A stretch of 64,000 nucleotides of DNA from Sporobolomyces roseus (GCA_016617785.1 JADILM010000003.1:620001-684000); one strand, 5' to 3'. Positions 34,441-46,922 are shown, counted from the first letter of the stretch. Notes: generated by a model not told the origin, from the sequence alone. A program made the numbers and translations.

Positions 34441-36750
34441 ATGCCTGCACCCGCTCTGCCTTTCACTCTTGCTTCTGCGTCGTCTCTGCTTCTGTTCTCG
34501 ACGATGAGTGAAGGTCACAGTCTCGCGCTCACTCAAGCACAGCTTGTATCGTCGTTATTGGGTTATTGTGGTTTAGGTCAGTTCGCTTTTCCCTCGAATC
34601 CGTTTCCCACTTTGCGTTTCAGCTCACCGATAAGGATGAAACTCCCACCGACAAACGCAGGAGTCGCTATCGCTTGTTTCATACCGTTGATTCGTGAGTC
34701 CGAGTAGATTGAATCGAAGAGGCTCCCTCCTTTTTCGCAGATCTGACGTTTCTCGTTCTTCCTCTCTCTTGACAGTGGGTAATGCGGCAAGACGAAGATC
34801 GGGAACTGGAGGACTGTTCTTGGCGATTTGGCTGGTCGCAGATGTGGTCAACTTGGGTGAGCTCTCGTTTTCCTTCTTTGCCCCCCTTTCCGCTTCTTCT
34901 CCACGTCCGTCCAAGCTCCCCCCTGCTCTAGTCCTCACTTCGATGCTTTTATCTCTCGCGAGCCCTCCGACAAGGTGATCGAACCGGGATTCGAGGTCGA
35001 GAAACTGATCGAGTCCACTTCGAAACAGCCGGTATTATACGCTTGGGTGCACCACTCACTCAGATCTTCCTCGCCGCTTGGTACGTTCAGTATTCTTTTC
35101 GATCTGAGTATCGAAAACTGATTAGCTCGACGGAATATAGGTACTTCATCGCTGGTACGAAATAAAGCTCGTTCCTGCTTGAGATTCGTATCTCGCCGCT
35201 GATCTCCACGCTTCACTCGTGTAGATATCATCATGGGAGTTGAGCTGCTCCTGTGGGGTCATCCAGGTGGTCTCGCTCCGAGTCCGACTCCTGCAAAAAC
35301 ACTGCTAAAGAAACGAGAACAAGAAGCAAAATCGAAACTAATCCTTCACTTCGATGAGCAATTCGCAGACTGGAGTCTCTGGGTGAGGGACCTTTCTCCT
35401 CTTTGTCGTCGTAAGTTCGAGCTGATCGTAATCTATTCGATTAGGACAACGCAAAAATAGTCACATCCTGCGTGCGTTCTCCTGTCTCTTACTGAAGCCA
35501 ATACTAAAGACTGACCAGATCACGCTCGAGATAGGTCTTCGTCGGTATGGCTTGGTGGGGAGTGTATCTCGTTGTCATGATCTACAGAACTCAAGGCGAA
35601 TTCGAGATCGAGATACCCATGTCCCACACGCTCGAAGCTTTCCGTAAGTCAATTTTGCTCCCGCATTTTGACTCTGAGCTGATATGAGCCTATATACAAC
35701 GTCGTATCCAGTCCTCGGTGGTCTCGGGACTGCACTCTTTACCATCGCTCGAACTCCGGAAATCTATGAAGGATGGGATCGCAACAGAAAGAGGGAGCCA
35801 CCTACTCAGGAGCTCACTGACGGAGTATTTGTCTTCCTGATGTGAGTCTCCGTTGTGTATCCGGACAATCTCCCCTGAAGTACAAGCTGACATAGCCCAC
35901 TACTTAGCATCGAAAACGTTTTCAACCTGTCGTCGATTATAGTTCTCGCTTTCGATCCTTCTCTTGCAGGGGAGGGTCTTCGGAACACATGTCAGTCGTC
36001 TTCCCCCTTGCCTTCCCGTGTTCCTTTCTCTTCATCCGCAAAGCTTGAATCTGAACCTATTCTCGTTCTCGCAGACTTGTTGGGGGAGCTCCCATGGATC
36101 CTCGGCGCTGTCGTGCCTATTATCTTTGATGCGATTCTAGTCGGAATGATTGTTCGCTGGCAACGAACCTGGAAACTTCGAAGAGATTCGGCAAAACAAG
36201 ATCATGAGAAAGCGCACGACGACCTCTTGGACGATATAGAAAGGGTTTCCGCGGCCCTCCTACACCTCAGGGAACGTAAGGAAGAATTAGAGCTCAAGAC
36301 CACTGCTCTTGAACACCACGCCGCCGTACAAGCGAAGAACAAGAGGAGGAAAGACAACAAGAAGTGGACCGATCCTTTACGAGAAAAGATTGGCAGACAG
36401 AAGAAGGACAAGAAGAGCTCGCTCAACGAGGATTACAATCAGCACTGGGAGAAGATGGACCCAAACTATCGAGATTCGAGATCTCGCAAGAAGCACGACG
36501 AGCTTGGTACGTCTCCCCTACTCTTATTTGAAGCCCGCAGAGAAGCTCACTGAGCCTTGAGCTTCACGCAGCCGATCAACATGGGCGACTCAATCTTCGA
36601 ACGGACTCTGCGTACGGTTCAGACGCCGAAAAGTTCAGCAGCGACAGCGAAGGCGAGCGCGCTGAACCTCTTGCCCTTCTCTCGACCCATCGAAGTGCCT
36701 CTGTCCGCTCACACACGTCCGCAAACTCTGGACACCGTCGAAATGTTTGA
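34441..36750 (+). CDS. PQ-loop-type membrane transporter (degenerate motifs)
   Basis: Seven-helix PQ-loop family protein, related to vacuolar basic amino acid and cystine exporters (YPQ/cystinosin group). Many tiny exons. The first repeat reads LVSSLLGYCGL, GVAIACFIPLIL, then GNAARRRSGTGGLFLAIWL and VADVVNLAGIIRLGAPLTQ; the second reads GTALFTIARTPEIYEGWDR, then GVFVFLIIENVFNLSSIIV. The signature prolines are present, but the partner glutamine is Leu (PL) in repeat 1 and Glu (PE) in repeat 2. Further helices: VGMAWWGVYLVVMIY, and LGAVVPIIFDAILVGMIVR near the end. A long basic/acidic cytosolic tail with a coiled coil (LHLRERKEELELKTTALEH) and Ser-rich end (ADQHGRLNLRTDSAYGS) follows; stop at 36748. 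The start may be the ATG at 34441 or the in-frame one at 34504. Substrate unknown. Confidence 0.78.
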
Positions 36751-36957
36751 GCCAATTCGTTTCTTTCGCTCTCTACGTCGACGATCACTGACATTGGACC
36801 GCTTCATAGTAGGTACACTCTCTTCCTTACTAGCAAATATATCGCTTTCTCGTTCTTTATTCGTAATAACACAACGTTGTTCCCTTTTCGAGAGCCCTAG
36901 TTAGAGAGTAAAGATGAGCTCGTACATACGTCAACGAGCTAGAAGAAAGAGACCACA
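36751..36957. other. Convergent 3' region
   Basis: About 200 bases between facing stop codons of the PQ-loop and DUF4203 genes; nothing else seen. Confidence 0.5.
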
Positions 36958-38823
36958 CTAGGGCAGTATCGAGGAAAGTACGACAGTCGGCGACTGTGGA
37001 ACATCTGGCCGACCTCTATCTCTGAGCTCATCATACTCTGATGTATTCGGGAGGGGAGGTGTGTCGAGGCTCGGTCCGAGGAGAGTAGAGAAAGCTTCAG
37101 TGGTCGGAGTTGAACGACTGAGCGCGATACTAGTCGTATTGCCGCTTAGTAGGCCGCACTCGAAGGCGTTGAAGGCCCTGCTCGCGTCCAAGCTCCCGGT
37201 TGATCCTTCAAAGGGGGATCCGGCGTCTGTTTCGGGTCCAACAGGGAGGGAAGGTTGGAGCGAAGGTCGACGATTTCCAGCATGAGACGTTCCAGCAGCA
37301 TCGATCGAACCGGAGGGGAGTGGCTGGGGAAAGTAAGAGCTTTCAGCGAGATCGGAAGTCGATGAGAGGGGTATGCTTTCGAGCGGAGGAGTATGAGCGG
37401 AGTTTTTGGGAAGATCGTCGAAGAAGGTTGGAGGACGAGAACGAAGGTTGAGAGCGAAAGCTGTGCTAACGATAGAGTTGGGTCGAGAAGGAGGATCGTC
37501 GGGAGAGGAGCGCTCCTGAGTGTGCTGAATCGCGTAGATCTTGCGAAGGGTATCTTGTGGAAGGAGAGGGGAAGTGCCGCGAGAATCGAAGTGAGCTGGT
37601 TCGGGAGTCGTCGGGATCTCGAAGGCTTCGCGGTATCTTCTCTGTGCGTTGGAGTCGAATGAAGCCATGTCGAAGCCACCTCCTAGACTTGTCGAAAAGG
37701 AGGGGAGGCGATAATCGCTTGCGAAATCTGTTTCGGTGTCTCCTTCATTCGTAATCATGCTCGGCTCCTTTCTCGGTTTCGACTTGAGGTTGCGATTGAA
37801 AGCTTGAAGCTTACGATAGAGGAAGAACCAGGATTGGAATACGGAAGATGCGATCGCGGTGACCCAAATCAGGACGAGGAGAGCTCGAGTCGAATCTGGT
37901 GGGCGATACGTGGGAATTGGGTGAGAGGAATTGGTGTCGAGGATGTACCGCTACTTCTTGAGTTTGAATCAGCTGAGAGGCTGAACGAGAGGAAAGAAAA
38001 TTGAGCGTACGAGACCCAGACTCATTCCGTCAACTTTGTTAGCGAAGAGATCGATCGACAGCCACAGCAGGAAAGACCCTGTGAATGCTGACGCTATTGC
38101 CTGAGATCTGTACGTCGTCAGTGACAAATCTCGGACTTGTGGGCGAGGTGAACGACTCACCATTCCGACGGTTTTCACGAAGAGAGGCAGAACGACAAGT
38201 CCAACTCCAGCGAGAAGACCTATCACGATCCATCTACATCGACATCGACAGTCAGGATCAGTATAATCCTAAAGAGCGTGCCGAAGAGACGCAGCTCACC
38301 TTGCAACCGGAGGAAGAGCATCATCTCCCATCAGGGCAATGCTCAATCCCAACGAAAGCCCAGCACATGCTCCCATCGCAATTGTACCCACTCGCCAGAA
38401 GTAGCTACCCAGTCCAACTCCCACAACTCCCGCTGCCGTCACGACTGCCCAAATGATAATGCTGGTATTCTCACTCGACTCCTTCGAGAATCCATCTTGC
38501 GAGAGAGTATTGACGATAATTACCCACACCAAGAACTCCGAAAGTAGCCCTGTACCTATTCCTGTAGTCACCCTGAAGCCCCGATGTCCGAACGTGATGA
38601 GGAAGAGGCCAAGGAGGAGATTGATGATTCCGAAGACAAGGAAAGAGGGAGAGGTAAGGTAAGGTGCTGAACCGCTACCATCGGAGAGGGCGTCGGGCAG
38701 AATGTCGCTTGCTGCTACTGCTGAAAGTACCGAGGTAGGAGAGGCCAAGGTGGAGGGAAGGTGCAGGAGGAGGTCGAGCGAGAGTGCGACGACGAAAGAG
38801 CTGGCACATCCTCGGGTGCGCAT
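36958..38823 (-). CDS. TMEM198-like (DUF4203) multispanning membrane protein
   Basis: The ATG at 38823 opens a signal-like N-terminus (MRTRGCASSFVVALSLDLLL), followed by about seven membrane segments of the DUF4203/TM7S3-TMEM198 domain: FLVFGIINLLLGLFLITF, LSEFLVWVIIVNTL, TSIIIWAVVTAAGVVGVGLG, IAMGACAGLSLGLSIAL, WIVIGLLAGVGLVVLPLFV, and across introns AIASAFTGSFLLWLSIDL. A later exon adds RALLVLIWVTAIASSVFQS, then a basic stop-transfer and a 265-residue Ser/Pro-rich cytosolic tail ending SPTVVLSSILP. Introns lie near 38106-38160, 38233-38297 and 37940-38004. Fungal members are predicted plasma or vacuolar membrane proteins with no established transport role; the large tail is probably regulatory. 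Confidence 0.8.
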
Positions 38824-39313
38824 GCGGATTGGCTAGCAGCAGATCGTAGTGAGTCTTTGAGGTGGTCGGAGGCAAGAGATCTCAGGAGGAGGGAGAAAAG
38901 AAAGGGATTGACCGAGAAGAACCAGGTCTGTGCGCAAAATTTACCCTTCGAAGGAAAAGCCGATCGATATCTCGATCTAGGTGAGTGCACACAAAGGCTG
39001 ATTCGAGGTCTCCATAAACTCTCGAGAATGCATCTGCCTCGCAAGAAAGTACGGAGAACTAACGGGGTATCGAGTTGCAAAGAGAGAGGCAAAGTGGTTG
39101 CGAATGAAGAACGTGATTTGGAGAAGAAACAACGAAAGGTGGTGAGGTGCTATGTATAAGGTCCGTCAGAAGAATGAAAGATTCAAATCAAAAAGATATC
39201 GAGTGGTGGGAGAAAAACGAAAGACTGGGAAGCGTAAAGTAAGTATACAGGTTGCGTCGAAGGAGGTCGTGATAGAGCAGTTCCAAGAGGTAAAGATAGA
39301 AAGGACGAGGTCA
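38824..39313. other. Intergenic: BUD4 3' end and DUF4203 promoter
   Basis: About 490 bases. Contains a TATA-like TATAAG near 39155-39160 on the plus strand and several A-rich runs; overlapping open frames show no family features. Confidence 0.45.
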
Positions 39314-42300
39314 TTAAGGCTTGTTGGGTGTCGGGAGTTTGCGAGCTGCGATGGCCCATTCGGGAGCTCCCTTCTTCGCATCAGTGCCGACGACTTGCTG
39401 CAGGACGTCAAACCACTTGGTCTTCGAGTCGGGGCTGTCAGCGAAGAAGTCGATGTGTCCTCCATCCTTGAACCACAGTCGGAAAGAGTTGTCCATTCTT
39501 CCAACATCTTCCCCCGAATCGTAGTTTGTGTTTCGGCTCTTCGGTGTGGAAACTGAGTGCACGTTGAGGTCCTCGAGAGAGACGACTGAGGAAAGATTGA
39601 TCTCCACATGGGAACGCTTTGTTACTTCGCTGTAAGGAACGAGAGTGTTTCCACGAAGTTTGACGTTGCGTCTCCTCCAGACCTGCCGTTGATAGCGAGC
39701 AGAGTCGTGAGTCGGACTGCGAGAGATTCAAGTGAAAGAAATGAGAACTCACAGTGCAATCTCCACCGAGTTGAGTGAGAACACTCTCATGAGTGACCTT
39801 TGTTGCCCAATCTGCTCGCTCGAGTCCTTCGCTTACTTCATCCATCGATTTTGCGAGGGTGTTCTTCGGTACTCCAGGAACAGAGGGGACGAAAAGCAAG
39901 TCGAGAGTGAGGGCACCTCCGCAAGATCGAGGAGAGTTTGGATCTTTCTTTGAGAAAGGTACGACGATTCTTGCTTTCTTGAGCCTGCATTTCGTCACTT
40001 GGTCGATGAAGTTGATTGAGGCCGTAGCGAGTTTGCCGTCGGACGAGACGTAGTCGTAGAAGGGATCGGGAGTAGGCGGAGGAGCAGCGGCGACACGAGT
40101 TGGAGTCGCCTTTTTCTTCGGTGAGGAGAAGATTCGGAATCCTCGGGAAGTCTTCGAAGGGGACAGAGGAGGAGAGGGTGCCGCGACGACGGGAGCAGGA
40201 GGTGGTTGATTTGGAACAGTGAAGTGAATTGAGAATGCGAGATTCTCCGAACAAACGCTGGAGAAGAACGCAAAGTGAGCGAACAAAGATCGAGAATGAG
40301 GAGAGAAGAACCGGCGTACAGTTCGAACTCCTTCTTTAGTGAAACCTTAGGACCAAGTTCTCGGACTGCAGCTTCGACACGCTGACGACCGTTGTCGAGC
40401 GAAGCGCTAACGTTAATTCGTTCGCGAGGCATAGGAACACCTTCGAAAGTGACGTCTCGTACTGTGTCGACGGGAAGGCAGTCAGCACGAGTCCTCAGTA
40501 GGCGAGAGAAGAATGCTCACAGCAAACGAAAAGCTGTCCTGAGTGCTCTCTCGCTCTTCGAGAATTGACACTGACAGTCGAGGCAGACCGCTTGATGTCG
40601 TGCTGCTCAAAGTCGATCATCAGCAAAGACGAAGGAGAAAGAAGAAGCCTAAGAGATGCTTACGACGTTTGAAGGACGCTTCTTCCTCCATGCTCGACCA
40701 GGATCAACATCTCCAGCTTTGTGTCCATTGATATCGCTTACAACCACGATATGCTTCGATTCTCGAACTCGGTAGGTTCGCTGCAAACGTCGAAATATGT
40801 CAGAGCTAGCGAGAGGCAGAAGAATGCGAGAGATAAGACATACGTTTCGTGAATTGTAAATATCGTCGAGCGATTCGAGAACGTTCGAAGCGAAAGCAGC
40901 ATCCGTAGCTTTCTTCTGGAACCCAAGTTCTGGCATTGTGTGCATCGCTTCCATCGGAGCCTGGACTCGTAGAGAATCGTCAGCAAAGTCAAGCGAAAAG
41001 GAAGACGAGTGTTGAACGTACAGATGCAGTTTCAGCGATCTCTGCGTCTCCTGTCGATCTACTCCTTCTCCTCCTAGGTCTAGGTTCCGAAGCCGACTTC
41101 TGCATCTCTGTACCGTGATCCATCGATTCGTCGTCGCTGTCCTTTGCGACGTCTGCGACTCCGAGCAAGCTATCACCACTCCTCCATTCGGTTCCTTCGA
41201 CTCTTCCCTCCATTCCTCGTTGAAGTCGGTCGAGAGGAGAAGTCATCTCTTCTGCAACCTCTGCCGTAAGAGGAGCACCAACGCTCAACCCAAGTTTCGT
41301 TCGTTGATTCGAGGCTGCGATAGTAGGAAGCATACTTGAGGAAAGAGTTGCCGAACGAGGTTTCGCTGCAGGTCTCGCTTCGATCGCTCGAGAGTTTGCG
41401 GAGAGGTGTGCTGAAGAAGCGGGAGCTGATTGAGTGTTCTCCATCTCTTGAGAGAAAGGACCGGTCGCTTGAGTTTGCTGGGATGGTTGTCGAGACAAGT
41501 CGGGAGAGGTGAGACTAGGGAACGTTCCGAACAATGTGGGACTCCCGAGGAGTGCTTGATGAGCCTTCATACGTTCTTCGAGTCGATCCCGTCCGAGTCG
41601 AACTGTTCCTCCTCGAAGACTTCCGTTGACTCCAGATCCGTACCAGGAGATGCTCGAGGTAGTTGTCACGTCGCTACCGATGAGAGATCCTTGCCTCGAC
41701 AAGTGTGGAGAGTGGTCTGCAGTCGTAGTACCATCCTTGCTGAGGGAGAGACGGTCGAAAGCGGACAAGATGGGAGAATCCGAAGTGGTGCGAGAAGATG
41801 AAATCGAGGGTCGACCAGGGGAAGCAGCCGTTGTCGGGGTCGATTGATTCGGGGGAGACGAGGGAGTAGGGGTTCGACGAGGACTGAGAGGTTGAGTCGC
41901 AGGAAGAGGGGAACGAGGAGGAGCAGCGGCAGTGGAAAGTGCAGGATTGAGAGATACGACTGATCCAGCAGTGCCATCATCTCCGAAACCGAGGAATGGT
42001 GAAGTACCAGGAATGTCGGGAAGAGAATATTGAGAGTCGGATTGTTGCATTCCGGAAGAAGCTGAAGCTGCTGCGAGATGCGAGGGTGCGGAGGAGACTG
42101 GGAGAGCAGGCTGAAGCTGAGCTAGAGGAGTTGGAGGAGAAGGGAGCTGAGGTCTAGGAGGAGAGAGAGGGGTCTGCTGTTGAAGAGGAGGGAGAGCGCC
42201 TGCTTGTGATCGATTCAACAAGTATTGTTTCGCAGATCGAAGGACGTCCTCTTCGTCATCATCGTAGGACGAAGCTGAATTGACTTCGCTCACGACATCG

Positions 42301-43850
42301 TCCGCAGCCGAGTTGCTCGACATGCTGAAGGCGGAAGCGGGAGGAGTCGGTCGAGAAGAATAACCTCGAGGTTGAGCGGGAGCGGTGAGAGGGTTGCGAG
42401 CGAAAACGTCCCGTTCGTCGAAAGATTCCTCTTGAATGAAGTCGTCGATCTGTTCGATCATGTCGTCCATGGCAGAGCTCGTGGTCGATACGACGGATTC
42501 TTCGGCGTCGGAATCATCGACATCGTGAACTTCGATACTTCCTCCTTCTTGGAACGAGTAGTTCTCGTTGTGTTGACGGGGTTGGTAAGGTCGGTGATCC
42601 TCCTCCTCCTCATCGTAATCATCCGAGCTGTCGCCATTATTGTAGAACCTCCTGTCGTCTTCACTAGCCGTACTAGCGTCACTCATCATGCTTCTCCTCC
42701 TCTCCTCCTCGACCTCAAATTCCAACACTTCCTCCGTTTCCGCCCAAGTGACAGTCTTGTTACTCGGCTGTCTCCTCAATGGTCGACTGATTTCCTCCCT
42801 CTCCGTCTCATCTCCGTCATCGATTTCTCCATCTAAACCCATCGGTCGAGGTCCTCTGATTCCGCGTCGCAGAGGGGACAAAGCTGATCCATTCGGCGAG
42901 AGAGCGACCTTCTCTGCTGCACCGTTCCGAGGAGGAGTTGCGGGCGCGGGAGGTTGAGAGTGTCCACTTGCGATAATCCTTCGGTCGTGAGATTGAGACC
43001 ATTGCGATCCTGGTCTCGCGCCTAATCCAAGTTCGAGGCCTCCAGCTTTCGGAGGCGGAGAAGGGAGAGTCGATTCGTGTTCGACAGGTTCATCCGTCAA
43101 GTCGTGGTAACCGAAAGGAGCGGATTCGTGCGAAAGTGCGCCAATCTCGTAAGGTACTTGCTGCATTTCGGGGGAAGGGATGAGAGTCGGGACTGGAGGA
43201 GGTACGGGGGATCGAGTCTGACCGCTCGTGAAGGGAGATGAAGTGACGAGTCCTCCATTCTTCTTGAGCGCGGCGTAGGAAGAGGATTGTCGTCGATTGA
43301 AATCTGATTCATCTTGCGACGCTTGTTGTTTCGATGCTGCTGATCCAAAGGTGGGTCGAGTGGGTTTGAAGTTGATGATTGGGGAAGCGAGAGCTGAAGT
43401 AGCGGAAGAAGAGGAGGGAGGAGGAGGATTGTTGGATGATCGAATAGGGCGAAATGGAATCGAAGGTGAATTTGAACGACTCGATTTCGAATCTCCCGCC
43501 AACTCGTTCAAATCTGAAGGGTTGCTGTTCTCCTTTACGGGTCCTCCCTCTCCACTGACTTTCCTCGTTCCATTCCCGCTGTTCTTTCTCAAACTCGCTC
43601 CCAGTTGAGGTATTCTCGACTCTTGTTGTTTCGTTGGAGAAGTTGGGGGTGATTTGAGACCTCCTAGTCTAGCAGTGAATGGCGAATTCGATACCAATCC
43701 TCCTGTCGACATATGTTTGAATGAACCAGAGTTTCTCCTCCTCGCTGTAATCGCTTGAACTCCTCCTTCGGCTCCTGAAGGGTGTAAGATAGTTGTAGTA
43801 GCAGGAGATCTCGGTGAGAACACTGCTGGTGCAGTCGACGGGGACGCCAT
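39314..43850 (-). CDS. BUD4: Bud4/Mid2 anillin-like septin-associated protein
   Basis: Septin-ring scaffold for bud-site selection and cytokinesis. The ATG at 43850 (MASPSTAPAVFSPRSPA) starts a region of about 900 residues that is disordered, Ser/Pro-rich and acidic, with PxxP and SP/TP sites. Downstream small exons give the conserved C-terminal module: MPELGFQKKATDAAFASNVL, YRVRESKHIVVVSDINGHK, AGDVDPGRAWRKKRPS, then VRDVTFEGVPMPRERINVSA and GPKVSLKKEFEL. An anillin-homology part follows (FIDQVTKCRLKKARIVVPF, LDLLFVPSVPGVP, ESVLTQLGGDCTVWRRRN), and finally a PH domain (VKLRGNTLVPYSEVTKRSH, FRLWFKDGGHIDFFADSP, TKWFDVLQQVVG). The terminus is RKLPTPNKP. The order VEAGKAW-like motif, anillin homology, PH is that of yeast Bud4 and fission-yeast Mid2. 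About 1370 residues. Confidence 0.9.
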
Positions 43851-44300
43851 CGCTGCTGTTTGTGGAGTAGGAAGAGGAAGGGGAGATTCTTTGTTGTTTT
43901 GACTATTCAAATCAAGTGAGGTGAGTTATTGGGGGTGTTTCAATGGGCAAGGTACGTACTTTATACTCTAATAATAGTAATGAACGAGCGTGGAAATCGT
44001 GTAGAGTCTTGTGAAGGCGAGGAGAGCAAAAAAAAGGGAGACTAGAAAATGTTGGTTGAACGACAGAAGGAAATTTCGCGTGCCTCTCTTCAAATGGTTC
44101 GAAAGACGGGTAACATTGCGAGCAAGCAGTGGAGTATACAACAAAAAGAGAAGAGGAATTAAAGGGGGTGTGGGTATCTTCGTGAAGAAAAAAAAAGGAA
44201 GGAAAACAATTCTAATCTAAGGTCGTTGGAAGTCCTCCCTCTCCCTCGTCGCGCTGACTAGGGTGACGTCGCTGCGTCGAGTATAAGAGCGAGTATGATT
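43851..44300. other. Intergenic: BUD4 promoter and HD-gene 3' side
   Basis: About 450 bases upstream of BUD4, ending at the stop of the HD-domain gene's far side. Contains the TATAAA listed separately and an A-rich run near 44185-44195. No gene seen. Confidence 0.45.
43960..43965 (-). promoter_or_regulatory. Candidate TATA element of BUD4
   Basis: TATAAA on the minus strand about 110 bases upstream of the BUD4 ATG at 43850. Confidence 0.4.
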
Positions 44301-45467
44301 CTATTCCGTGTCCTCCTTGTGTTCACCGTACACGCGAATTGGCAGTCTCGTTCGTTCTTCTCCTGATGCTGCGGTTCCGTTTCCGTTGGTTAAGGGCTTC
44401 TCCTCCTCAGTATCAGCCATCAATGCGACGTCCTTGTACCCCTCCCATCCCCGTTCCTCCCATTTCGCTCGTCGTTCAGCGAGACTAGCGATGCGGAAAA
44501 GGAGATCAGTCTTCGGATCGCTGAGTTTGGCGCAATGAAAGTGAAGACGTACAGTTCTCGAGCCCAACCTTTGACGACGGGATGTAAGATACGAGGAATA
44601 GTAGTCTCGAGGAAGTCTTGCAGAGTTCGACACCCTTGAGCTGTGGAGTACGTGAAGGAAACACATCAGTTTCTGTCGATTAAAATGCGTTTCGCTCCCC
44701 ACTCACAATTCTCGTATTCGACAGCCTGGACGCAGAGCTCTAGCAAGTCGAGATCTTTGACGAATTTCGATTCGGGAGTCTCTCGTTCTTCATACTCGTC
44801 CCAAAGCGCCTTGATTCGAACACTTGGAATCGAAGGGTGTCCTAGCAAGCCTTGGTATCGAATCATAGCTTTCTGTGAGATGGGAGTCAGACTTTGACGT
44901 CAGACTTCGCAGCTGTGTCGAAGATTAGACGCAACTCACCTCTTCTAAAGCGAGTTTTGTTTCTTTCGAAACTCCCGAAGCATGTTCAGGTGTAATATCT
45001 CCAACATCTGCTTCCGCCATATCGTGTACAATTGAGAGCATAACACATCTATCGCACACAGTCTAAATTCAGTGCGCGGACCGAGAGTAGTGAGGAAGAG
45101 AAATAGAGGACTCACTTTGAGATGTCTAATGAACCGATTTCTGGGAATGCCAAACACATCATAGCCATCCTGTCGATCGATATCTCAACTTCCCATAGTC
45201 TATGGTGCAGTGAGAAGAGAGCAAGACCTACCTATACATATGATCTGCAATCGATTCAGGCTTATCAATCCCTTGATTGACCCATCCAGTACGTTTGTTG
45301 GTCTACAGAAGTGAGTGTGAGTATACTATGCAGCGTGTAGATGCGTGGGCGCTCACCTTCAGCCTTTCGATTGTGTGGAAGAATCCCAAAGTTCCATTCT
45401 GACAGTCAAGAGGAACTGGTGGTGCAGCGGGGGTACCGGCAGTGGGGTCAATAGGCGCTGGTGACAT
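44301..45467 (-). CDS. HD-domain 5'-deoxynucleotidase (HDDC2/Ygk1 type)
   Basis: Metal-dependent HD-domain hydrolase related to human HDDC2 and yeast Ygk1/Ybr242w, which remove phosphate from deoxynucleoside monophosphates. The ATG at 45467 begins MSPAPIDPTAGTPAAPP. LDCQNGTLGFFHTIERLK joins by intron to TNKRTGWVNQGI, KPESIADHMYRMAMMCLAF (first metal His), MLSIVHDMAEADVGDITP (the HD pair) and EDKAMIRYQGL-like helices. Later, SKFVKDLDLLELCVQAVEY carries the final metal Asp. The tail (TEEEKPLTNGNGTAASGEE) is extra. At least six introns, including small exons near 45120-45240. About 270 residues. The substrate is inferred from the family only. Confidence 0.87.
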
Positions 45468-45669
45468 TGTGGTGGTTGGAGAATGTAGCGAAGTGAAGAG
45501 TTGGGAGGAAAAGGGCATCGTTCAACATTTCGTTCTGCAGCGGAACAAAAGCAATCTTTCTCTTTCCGCTAGAACGTACGGAGCAGTGTACGAGGTCGAG
45601 ATATAATAGCAACATTGTTAATGGCGGAACTAACAAGACGAGAATATCGAACAATTAAAAACCGCTCCC

Positions 45670-46922
45670 TCACTTCGCAATCTCTGTTTCCTTCCATCCC
45701 ACCCAAGTAACGAACCTACTCTCTGCCAACTCACCCACCGCCCTCCTCTCCTCTTGACTCCATCCCAATCTCGCAATTCTCCAACCCTTTTTCTCTCCTT
45801 CCTCAATCCAGCATCTCAAAAACACTTCTAAAGCTTCACTATCCCTCAACTCTGCTGCAACGACAACGACAGTCTGAGGTCCCGAGTATCGAAGGATCGT
45901 TTGAGCGAGAGGGGTCGAAAGGGCTGGGTTGTAAATACAATCTATCGCGAGAATGATATCGGGTGGTGAGGTTCCTGAAGGAAGAGGTTTCTTTGCGATG
46001 TAGGCTGCGGACTCGGCGAGCCAGTCAAGCTCGACGATGGAGTAGGGTTGTGAAGGAGAGTCGCCGATCTCAGAGGAGGGAACACCGTTCGCATGAAGGT
46101 TACGAAGGACGAGAGGAAGGTTTTCGAGTTGATCGGAGAATATCCATTTGAACGGACTTGCTGAGGAAGATGAGGTGAAGGTCGACTTGAGGTTGGAGTT
46201 GGAAGGGTTTGGTGTGGTCGGGAAGATGGAACGTAAAGCTAGTCCGAGATAGCCAGTTCCCGAACCGAGTTCGAGGATCGTCGACGTCGATAGATTCGGG
46301 AGTATCGGCGAATGGTCGGGGTGAGGGAAGTGATGAGATGTCAAGAGATATTTGGCGAGGTGAAGACTGTTCGCAGCGAGGATACGGTGAGCGAGTATGC
46401 GAAAGATCGCAAACCTCATTTCGAAACGAACCTCAATCTCCATAGAACGGAACCTGTTTCGCCTCGCTTTCCGTCAGTAAGATCTTCGAGACGATTTCGT
46501 ACTCGCAACGGGAACCCACCGGTATCTCCCTTGCGGTTCCTCAAATTATCTAAACTCTGGTGGACTTCGACCTCGATCTCAAACGAGTCTTGTGCCTTTT
46601 CCTTTCCCTTCTTTCCCTTCGCTCGCTTCTTTCCTTCGCTTTGTTCGGCTGAGGAGATCCACGGATACTTGATTGTGAGAGCGAGGTTCAAAACGTCTCC
46701 TTTCCCCGAATGAAATCCTAGTCCTCCTGTATCAGATGGCGAATCCTCAGAGAGCGACAGTTGCTTGTTTGTATACAGTAAGAAGATCTGGAATACTCCA
46801 GGCATGGTCAGCGCAGCGAGTGGTCGAAAGAAGAGAGACAGTGTTTAACGAACTTCCTCGTCTGCATCCTCGACTAGGACAGAGCCGGAGGGCAGTTGTA
46901 TAGTCGCTCGAGTCGTGAGCAT
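45670..46922 (-). CDS. Rkm5-like protein lysine methyltransferase
   Basis: Class I (seven-beta-strand) SAM methyltransferase of the METTL21/Rkm5 group. Exon 1 (ATG at 46922, MLTTRATIQLPSGSVLVED) joins to IFLLYTNKQLSLSEDSPSD. The family entry block RKGDTG|SVLWRL|SLHLAKYLL is split over three exons, the middle being only 22 nt (46432-46453). Motif I is TILELGSGTGYLGLALRS, followed by KWIFSDQLENLPLVLRNL and IVELDWLAESA. The post-I DIILAIDCIYNPALSTPLA resembles the DxxY catalytic region. The last exon ends VTWVGWKETEIAK. Yeast Rkm5 methylates ribosomal protein L1; I infer a ribosomal or translation-factor target but cannot prove it. About 360 residues with a Lys-rich insert (KKRAKGKKGKEK). Confidence 0.78.

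Noticed and set aside
23598..43850. Polarity gene cluster (SPA2, ADF-H/PH, BUD4)
   Set aside because: They are separated by unrelated housekeeping genes on both strands, so co-location is probably chance.
45670..46443. ORF starting MEIEVRFEMRFAIF as the methyltransferase N-terminus
   Set aside because: That start is intronic; the correct protein uses the 22-nt exon and joins SVLWRL to SLHLAKYLL.
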